Of a stretch of DNA of 10,444 nucleotides, positions 1 to 4,968 are shown piece by piece. The DNA is taken from assembly GCA_947440895.1 (NCBI GenBank), contig CANETO010000038.1:1-10444 (forward strand), written 5' to 3'. Both the position numbers and the translations under genes were made by a program. This stretch comes from Planctomycetaceae bacterium (lineage in GTDB: Bacteria; Planctomycetota; Planctomycetia; Pirellulales; UBA1268). Each line of letters starts with the position of its first letter. Position 1 is the stretch's first letter. The notes beneath the pieces were generated by a model, which ran no database searches, was not told where the DNA came from, and saw only the letters and a program-made list of their open reading frames with translations.

Positions 1-695
1 TCTGCCGAAAAATGCACACGTTCGTCATTCCTGGCGAGCGGATGTTCACGATCCTCTCCAGCGGCAGTCTCTCGTTGACGCAGTCGGTGATGACGCGACT
101 GGAGCAGGAATTTCGTGCCGGCGACGGGCTGGCGAGTGCCGCCAACTTCTATGAAGCCGCCCGCTGCGTTGGCGGTCAGGTTCGGGCGGTCGGCGCGCTC
201 GACCGGGAATACATGGAGCGGGACAGCATCAATTTCTCGGTCAATCTGCTCGTCGGGGGGCAGATTAAAGGGGAATTGCCGCAGCTCTATCTGATTTACG
301 CGCAAGGCAACCCGCTCCGCTGCACGCGACTCTCCCCTTTCCTTCAGATCGGCGAGAGCAAGTATGGCCGGCCGATCCTTGACCGGGGTATCCGGTTTGG
401 CGAGACGACGCTCGATCAGGCGGTGACGTATGCGATCATCTCGCTGGATTCGACGATGCGGTCGAACGTGGCAGTTGGACCGCCCATCGACCTGCTTGTC
501 TACGCCAACGACGACCTGTCTATGAAACGATACCGCCGGCTCGAAGCCGGTGACCCGGAACTGGGAGAAATCCGTTCCAGCTGGGAGCAGGCGCTGCGGC
601 ACGCGATCACCACGGTGCCGCAGATCGATTTCTCGGTCGGCCGGCCACAGGAGCAGTTGGGGGTCGCGTTCACGCGAAACGCCGGGACTCCTTAG
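1..695 (+). CDS. anbu: Anbu, proteasome beta-subunit-like putative protease (5' end outside window)
   Basis: The reading frame is open to the left edge, so the gene is cut at its 5' end. The codons just before the Met at 12 read C-R-K, giving RKMH..., which matches the interior of Anbu proteins; that Met is therefore not the start. About 231 residues remain and perhaps 30 are missing, including the expected N-terminal nucleophile Thr of the Ntn-hydrolase fold. Family signatures visible in order are VIPGERMF, NLLVGGQIKGE followed by LYLIYAQGN, FLQIGESKYGRPILDR, and LDSTMRSNVAVGPPIDLLVY. These are the strongly conserved blocks of COG3484 (predicted proteasome-type protease, Anbu/BPH). Known members form open-ring or helical assemblies related to HslV and the 20S beta subunit; their substrate is unsettled. 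Anbu is often encoded with an ATP-grasp protein, an alpha-E protein and a transglutaminase-like protein. None is downstream here, so any partners would lie to the left. Its 3' end is 22 bp from the convergent plsC end, with no room for a clear terminator. Confidence 0.9.
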   Translation, partial: CRKMHTFVIPGERMFTILSSGSLSLTQSVMTRLEQEFRAGDGLASAANFYEAARCVGGQVRAVGALDREYMERDSINFSVNLLVGGQIKGELPQLYLIYAQGNPLRCTRLSPFLQIGESKYGRPILDRGIRFGETTLDQAVTYAIISLDSTMRSNVAVGPPIDLLVYANDDLSMKRYRRLEAGDPELGEIRSSWEQALRHAITTVPQIDFSVGRPQEQLGVAFTRNAGTP

Positions 696-717
696 ACACA
701 TGCCAGTGCCGAACGAC

Positions 718-1455
718 TCATGTCGGCTGCGGTTTTGTTGGTGCCGCTCCCAGGCCGGCGCGGAGGCGACGGGCGTTGGCGTCGAGTTCGCGGAGGCGGG
801 CGGTGCAGAGTTCGAGGAGTGCGTGTTCATCGAGCCTGGCGACCTCGGCGGCCGGAATCACGCGGCCAAATTCCATGCGGATCCGGCCTGGTTGAGGCAA
901 GAGCCGAGTGCGCGGCCAGCATTCGTAGGCGCCGACGATCGCCACCGGGACGATCGGCACAGCAGCCTTCTTCGCCAGGAGTGTGAAGCCTCCCTTGATC
1001 TCGCCCAGCTGCCCGTTGCCGGTCCGCGTGCCCTCGGGAAAGATGGTCACGGCGTATCCGGCCCGCAGCCTGCCGATGATGGCTTTCATCGACTTCACCA
1101 TCGAGGCATTGCGATCGATTGGCACGGCGTCGAGCGAGGTGATCACCGCGGCGAAGGGCTTGAATCGGTAGAGCGAACTGCGGGCCAGAGTGGACAGCCG
1201 GCGATCGACCGCCAGTCCGAGCAGGAGTGGATCGAGATGGCTCTGGTGGCTCGACAGCAGGAGCAGGCCTCCCTGCCGCGGGAGTGGTTCTGCAAATCGA
1301 ACGCGGAAGCCGAGCACCGATACGGCGACCGTGCGGCAGAACACCCACAGTGCGTCGTAGAGCCAGCGGCCCATGCCTCGCTGCCCGCCGCTCGCGGAGG
1401 CGCTGGACGGCCCCTCGTGTCCACCATCCGCGGTGGTATCGCGGCCATCGGTCAT
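718..1455 (-). CDS. plsC: 1-acyl-sn-glycerol-3-phosphate acyltransferase family protein (PlsC-like)
   Basis: The 245-aa protein belongs to the PlsC/LPLAT family, which transfers an acyl chain to lysophosphatidic acid to make phosphatidic acid at the cytoplasmic face of the inner membrane. The family motifs are in order: HX4D as HQSHLD (residues 70-75), motif II around VPIDR (111-115), motif III FPEGTR (139-144), and the hydrophobic motif IV region VPIVPVAI (166-173). A hydrophobic stretch near residues 36-50 fits peripheral or membrane association. I chose the ATG at 1455 because it overlaps the cmk stop as ATGA. The ATG at 1479 adds eight residues. The Met at residue 28 (position 1374), just before WLYDALW, is a real alternative, because residues 1-27 are Ser/Gly-rich and unlike a folded domain. 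It is the last gene of the minus-strand operon. Acyltransferases of this family vary in acceptor, so lysophospholipid specificity is inferred. Linkage of cmk and plsC is common in bacteria and supports a housekeeping role. Confidence 0.92.
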   Translation of the reverse strand: MTDGRDTTADGGHEGPSSASASGGQRGMGRWLYDALWVFCRTVAVSVLGFRVRFAEPLPRQGGLLLLSSHQSHLDPLLLGLAVDRRLSTLARSSLYRFKPFAAVITSLDAVPIDRNASMVKSMKAIIGRLRAGYAVTIFPEGTRTGNGQLGEIKGGFTLLAKKAAVPIVPVAIVGAYECWPRTRLLPQPGRIRMEFGRVIPAAEVARLDEHALLELCTARLRELDANARRLRAGLGAAPTKPQPT

Positions 1456-2117
1456 GCCAGCCCCCGCAGTCGTCGACACACCTCGACCATGTCGGCCAGC
1501 CGCTGCACCACCTCGTCCGCCGAGAGTCCGTCGGTCTCCAGCATCACCGCGTCATCGGCCTGCTTCATCGCGCCGACGGGCCGCGAGGAGTCGGCATCGT
1601 CGCGACGCGACTGTGATTCAAGCACCGCGGCAAGCGTCGGGGACTGACCGCGCCCGACCTCCTCCTGATACCGTCGCCGCGCCCGCTCTTCGGGCGAGGC
1701 GGTCAGAAACACCTTCAATTCCGCCTGCGGGAAGACGACCGATCCCTGATCGCGGCCCTCGGTCACGATGTCGAGGCCCGCTGCGATCTTCCGCTGGATG
1801 CGTTTCATCGCGTCGCGGACCGGCGGGGCGTCGGCCACGGGCCGTGTGGCCGCCGTGATCCGTTCCGTGCGGATGTCGGCGGAGACGTCGCGGCCGTCGA
1901 CGTTGACGCGGCCATCGCGGAATTCAATCCGGATCTCCTCGGCAAGCACCGCAATCCGCGACGCATCATCGAGCGGGATGCCTCGCTCCAGAGCCGTCAG
2001 GGCAACCGCGCGGTACATCGCCCCGGTGTCCATGTAGCACCAGCCCAGTCTGGCGGCCAAAGCGCGGGCGGCCGAACTCTTGCCGGCACCGGCCGGCCCG
2101 TCGAGGGTGATGATCAT
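1452..2117 (-). CDS. cmk: Cytidylate kinase (CMP/dCMP kinase)
   Basis: The 221-aa protein phosphorylates CMP and dCMP to the diphosphates with ATP, in cytoplasmic pyrimidine nucleotide recycling and dCTP supply. The length is typical for bacterial Cmk. The Walker A loop is GPAGAGKS (residues 7-14), directly after the first strand MIITLD. The next conserved block is DTGAMYRAV (30-38), then the CMP-binding domain with DGRDVSADIRTERI. EGRDQGSVVFP (120-130) is the conserved base-recognition/catalytic region, and RRDDADSSRP (171-180) corresponds to the RDxxDSxR lid motif. The C-terminal LETDGLSADEVV is also family-typical. The ATG at 2117 is chosen because it puts the P-loop at the usual distance and overlaps the upstream stop as ATGA (2114-2117). 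The frame stays open further upstream, but that extension is low-complexity Arg-rich translation and antisense to nothing recognisable. A weak GGAA lies 8 nt before the start. The EGRDQG spelling, with Gln where many Cmks have Ile, is a minor variation. Confidence 0.97.
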   Translation of the reverse strand: MIITLDGPAGAGKSSAARALAARLGWCYMDTGAMYRAVALTALERGIPLDDASRIAVLAEEIRIEFRDGRVNVDGRDVSADIRTERITAATRPVADAPPVRDAMKRIQRKIAAGLDIVTEGRDQGSVVFPQAELKVFLTASPEERARRRYQEEVGRGQSPTLAAVLESQSRRDDADSSRPVGAMKQADDAVMLETDGLSADEVVQRLADMVEVCRRLRGLA

Positions 2118-4696
2118 GTGCCAAATTCCACTTCGAGATGGAGCCATTGATACTGTCTGAGATACACGACGATCCCGCGGCCGTCGATTGTGACGCCGTC
2201 GCCGGTCGATCCGGCGGCGGAGAGCCGCTGACCGCCTGGACCGCAGGCCGAAGCCCGGACCACATCGGCGGCCCATTCCAGCCGCACCTCCCCGGAGCGC
2301 CCCGCCGATTCGAGCAGGCCGATCCGGGCCGTCGTCAGCCGCCCCCCTTCGTGCTGTACTACACCTCCGGTGAGCCGGACGTTTGCGGGCACTCCGGGCT
2401 GAAGTGCTGCGATTTGGATCGCCGACGGTGGGAGATCGGCCAGCACTGCCGCCGCCAGATCCCAGGGCCGTTCGAGGCCGATTCCCACGGCCAACCGCCA
2501 TGCGGGCTGGCCGTTGGATGTCGTCGCCGGGTGGTGGGGCAGGATCGAGTCGAGCATGTGGGGGCTGGTGCGGGCGTGCCAAGGGAGACCGCCTGTGAGG
2601 ATAGCCACGCGTTCTCCCGGTGCATTCGTACTGCCGAGTTCGATGAACCAGGGTGCCGTGAAGCGTCCCCGTTCGCTGGCAACCGACTGCGTGTGCAGGC
2701 TGCGGCGGACGTCGATATCTTCGTTTTCGTGCCATGCGAAGCGGCAGGCCGCATGATGCTCGAAGAGCGGTCCCTGCGGCGCGTTCGCGAGGCGAAGGTC
2801 GACGTCGATCAGCGCCAGCGGCAGCCCGGCAACCAGTTCGATCCGCTGGGTAAACGAACCGTCCTGCCGGTTCTTCCCGGAGAGCAGGCGACCCCGACTG
2901 ACGATCGCCTCGCCCCTGCCTGCGGCGGCAGGCACACGTTCGATCGAGTCAGCCTGCATCCCGGAATACACGGCCCGTTCGGCCGCATCCTCCCAGGGCT
3001 GGCCCGGCGGAGGTGCCGGCCGGGTGGTACGGACCGCCAGTCGCTGTGACAGTCGATTGCTCCGGTCGACGGGCCGCCGCACCGAAAGCAGTCCGCCGGT
3101 CTGTGGGTGGACCGCGACTCGCAGCAGTTCATGCTCGAGCACAAACTCGTCGTGCCGCCGGCCCGCGGCGAACAGATCACCAAAGCCCCACGCGGAACGG
3201 CGAGCACGGTCGCGGGTGCCCGCCGCCTGGGAAACCGCTGGCAGGGCTTGCTGCGGCAGTGCCTCACTCAGCGACTCCCGCGCAGTCATCAGCCGGCGGG
3301 CCTCATCGCGGGCGGTAGCGATACGTGCTTCGACAGGATCGTTGCCGACGGTGGCCGTGTTCTGACCTGTCGGAAGCCCCACCGGAAACCGATCGGGCTC
3401 GAAGGAGGCGACCGTGCCCGCTCCTGCGGTGCGCCTGAAAAACTCCGGAGGCGTCACAAACGTGCCCAGCACGGTGCTGACGCCGCCGATCTGTCGGAGC
3501 GTGTCGAACCAGGGGCTGGCGGTGCCGGCGTAGTGGGCCCATTGAATAACGGCCGTGTGATCGTGATCCATGGCGTCGCCGATCCGGTCGGGCAGGCTGA
3601 GGACCGCCTGCGCGCAGCGGGCGTCGAGCGGAGGCCTCGCGACGCCGTCGATGCACCCGCCGCCGGTGCCCTCCCAGCGGATGCGGCTTCCCGCCGGATC
3701 CGGCAACGGTGTCCCGTCGAACAGGGGCCAGATGACACCGGTGAAGCCCAGTCCGGAAAGCACCTGCGGCAGGATGGCCGATACTCCACCGGTCTGCTGG
3801 GCATAGGTGATCGGGACTGCGCCGACGAAATCGCGCCAGACCGCCAGGCCCCGTTCGAATGAACCGGCAATCTCTTCCGGGGTGCACAGGTCAAGGGCCT
3901 GAGAGTCGTAGCGGCCACCGGCAGGGGCGAGCGTACCGGCTGCGCAGCGTTCCCGAATTCGGGCGAGTGCGTTGGGATTGCGGGCGGCGAGTTGCTCGAC
4001 CACGCGGCCGGTGGCGACCACCGCCGCCGGCACCGGCGATCGCAGTTCATGGTCCAGACCTTCGCCGAGCGTCGACTCCGCCAGCAGAACGAGGTCGAGG
4101 AGCCAGACATCCACCGGATAGTAGTGCGCCCGCGTGGCCTCCAAGAAGCCGTAGCATTCCCGCAGTGCGATCCGGGCGGTTTCGGTGTCGTCGTCGATCG
4201 CACTCCGGGCCGCTCGGATCGCGGCGTCGGCAAAGCCGGTCTCCATCAGGCCGTTCGATGACCGCATTCTCTGTGCCAACAGTTCCGCCAAAAGCGTGGC
4301 GAGACCGAGGGCATGAAACTCCTCCGCCATCTGCCCGCCGGGAAGGGGCGTCGCGGTCGGCTCCCCGTCCGCAATCGCTGCCGCCGCAGCGAAGACGATC
4401 GCCTGCTGGCCAGTGACACCACGCACAAAGCATGAGCCGGGCGTGCAGACGGTGTCGGCCTGCGCCGCGAAACGGTCATCCCACGGGGTGGGCACGATCC
4501 CCAGGGTGGCGTCGGCGGTGGGTGGCAGATCGACGCTCGCCCAACGGGGCACTGCGGCTGCCGTGGCGATCAGCCAGGGGTGCCAGGCCGACGTCCATGC
4601 CGAGAGCAACGCATCAGACTCCGCCTCATCCAGCCAGGTGGGGAAATCGTGGAGAGAGTGGCAGGGGAGAAAAACGGTGATGCGGTCAGGTGTCAT
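2114..4696 (-). CDS. GH38 alpha-mannosidase-like protein, catalytic residues apparently replaced
   Basis: The product is 860 aa. Residues 230-320 follow the glycoside hydrolase family 38 N-terminal domain closely: a VVEQLAARNPNALARI helix, GTLAPAGGRYDS in the place of the family's G-x-hydrophobic-E-hydrophobic-GG-W-x-x-x-D segment, then QQTGGVSAILPQVLSGLGF in the place of WQIDPFGHSA--P-LL--GF. Aligning on the shared G, S, A and P puts Gln301 where the family has the nucleophilic/zinc Asp, and Val305 at its His. Near the N-terminus, FLPCHSLHDFPTW (9-21) resembles the usual HSHNDPGW zinc site but with altered spacing. Residues from about 590 look like the GH38 beta-sandwich region (LLRVAVHPQTGGLLSV, then RIELVAGLPLALIDVDL). 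No signal peptide or TM segment is seen, so a cytoplasmic location is likely. The ATG at 4696 (MTPDRITVFL) is preferred: the open frame continues to 4930, but that part crosses the repeat-rich spacer and the opposite promoter. No Shine-Dalgarno site is evident. It is the first gene of the operon with cmk and plsC. Enzyme activity is uncertain; the fold assignment is moderately sure. Confidence 0.75.
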   Translation of the reverse strand: MTPDRITVFLPCHSLHDFPTWLDEAESDALLSAWTSAWHPWLIATAAAVPRWASVDLPPTADATLGIVPTPWDDRFAAQADTVCTPGSCFVRGVTGQQAIVFAAAAAIADGEPTATPLPGGQMAEEFHALGLATLLAELLAQRMRSSNGLMETGFADAAIRAARSAIDDDTETARIALRECYGFLEATRAHYYPVDVWLLDLVLLAESTLGEGLDHELRSPVPAAVVATGRVVEQLAARNPNALARIRERCAAGTLAPAGGRYDSQALDLCTPEEIAGSFERGLAVWRDFVGAVPITYAQQTGGVSAILPQVLSGLGFTGVIWPLFDGTPLPDPAGSRIRWEGTGGGCIDGVARPPLDARCAQAVLSLPDRIGDAMDHDHTAVIQWAHYAGTASPWFDTLRQIGGVSTVLGTFVTPPEFFRRTAGAGTVASFEPDRFPVGLPTGQNTATVGNDPVEARIATARDEARRLMTARESLSEALPQQALPAVSQAAGTRDRARRSAWGFGDLFAAGRRHDEFVLEHELLRVAVHPQTGGLLSVRRPVDRSNRLSQRLAVRTTRPAPPPGQPWEDAAERAVYSGMQADSIERVPAAAGRGEAIVSRGRLLSGKNRQDGSFTQRIELVAGLPLALIDVDLRLANAPQGPLFEHHAACRFAWHENEDIDVRRSLHTQSVASERGRFTAPWFIELGSTNAPGERVAILTGGLPWHARTSPHMLDSILPHHPATTSNGQPAWRLAVGIGLERPWDLAAAVLADLPPSAIQIAALQPGVPANVRLTGGVVQHEGGRLTTARIGLLESAGRSGEVRLEWAADVVRASACGPGGQRLSAAGSTGDGVTIDGRGIVVYLRQYQWLHLEVEFGT

Positions 4697-4772
4697 GCGA
4701 AAGAGTTTAGCGACCAGAGAGATACGACAGCAGACACCCGTCGCCGGAGCTGGAGGCCCGGTTGACCGGTCC

Positions 4773-4786
4773 CGGGCTGAAGCCCG
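4773..4786. repeat. Small REP-like hairpin in divergent spacer
   Basis: CGGGC-TGAA-GCCCG forms a perfect 5-bp GC stem with a tetraloop. It is flanked on the left by the 8-bp palindrome GACCGGTC (4764-4771). It lies about 80 bp upstream of the minus-strand operon's first gene. It could be a copy of a dispersed intergenic palindrome or an mRNA 5' structure. A single copy in the window does not settle this. Confidence 0.35.
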
Positions 4787-4819
4787 CCATTTCGGGGAGG
4801 ACTGGATGTCCGCGATGGC

Positions 4820-4863
4820 CGCGGCCGGCGTCGATACGGAGGGTCGCGGCCGGGGTGGATACG
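4820..4863. repeat. Imperfect direct repeat, two 19-bp copies
   Basis: The copies are 4820-4838 (CGCGGCCGGCGTCGATACG) and 4845-4863 (CGCGGCCGGGGTGGATACG). They match at 17 of 19 positions, with two C-to-G differences, and are offset by 25 bp. The second copy ends 6 bp before the candidate -35 hexamer at 4870. That placement and an offset of about 2.4 helical turns would suit a regulator-binding pair, but a chance GC-rich duplication is also possible. Confidence 0.4.
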
Positions 4864-4869
4864 CCCCGT

Positions 4870-4897
4870 TTGACACTCTGCGCACATCGCTCATAAA
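4870..4897 (+). promoter_or_regulatory. Candidate sigma70-type promoter of the pilM operon
   Basis: A perfect TTGACA (4870-4875) is followed after 16 bp by CATAAA (4892-4897), which matches TATAAT at the four central positions. Transcription would start near 4904, giving a leader of about 65 nt before the pilM ATG at 4969. A perfect -35 hexamer is uncommon in such GC-rich DNA, and it sits in the right orientation in the divergent spacer. I found no comparable promoter for the leftward operon. Planctomycete promoter consensus is not well known, so this is a sequence-based guess. Confidence 0.5.
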
Positions 4898-4924
4898 GTG
4901 TTGGTAGAGAAGCGTTTTGTGCCC

Positions 4925-4962
4925 TTCCAAATCCTGGCATGCGCTCCTCGGATCTTTTGGAA
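4925..4962 (+). promoter_or_regulatory. Possible leader hairpin covering the pilM ribosome binding site
   Basis: TTCCAAA (4925-4931) is perfectly complementary to TTTGGAA (4956-4962). The stem can continue with TCC (4932-4934) against GGA (4950-4952) across a 3-nt bulge. The downstream arm contains GGAA (4959-4962), the only Shine-Dalgarno-like sequence in front of the ATG at 4969 (6-nt gap). The loop contains the alternative ATG at 4939. If it forms in the mRNA it would hide the ribosome binding site. A 7-bp inverted repeat in a spacer of this size can occur by chance. Confidence 0.3.
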
Positions 4963-4968
4963 ACGGCC

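Noticed and set aside
696..717. Gap between convergent Anbu and plsC genes, examined for a bidirectional terminator
   Set aside because: Only 22 bp with no inverted repeat or T run. Transcripts probably overlap or end by another means.
550..1647. Long plus-strand open frame across the Anbu end, plsC and the cmk end
   Set aside because: It is antisense to plsC and cmk, which have full family motifs. Its translation is low-complexity Arg/Ser/Pro-rich with no recognisable domain. It is typical of GC-rich shadow frames.
2118..2735. Upstream extension of the cmk frame to 2735
   Set aside because: It would overlap the GH38-like gene by more than 600 bp with Arg-rich shadow sequence. The ATG at 2117 places the P-loop correctly and makes an ATGA overlap.
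2138..3862. Two long plus-strand frames (2138-3049 and 3107-3862) opposite the GH38-like gene
   Set aside because: Their translations have no domain signature and are rich in Arg, Gly and Pro. The minus-strand frame shows GH38 architecture over its whole length and is coupled to cmk.
4697..4930. N-terminal extension of the GH38-like protein to the ATG at 4930
   Set aside because: The added 78 residues are low-complexity and cross the hairpin, the direct repeat and the opposite-strand promoter. MTPDRITVFL at 4696 looks like a natural beta-strand start.
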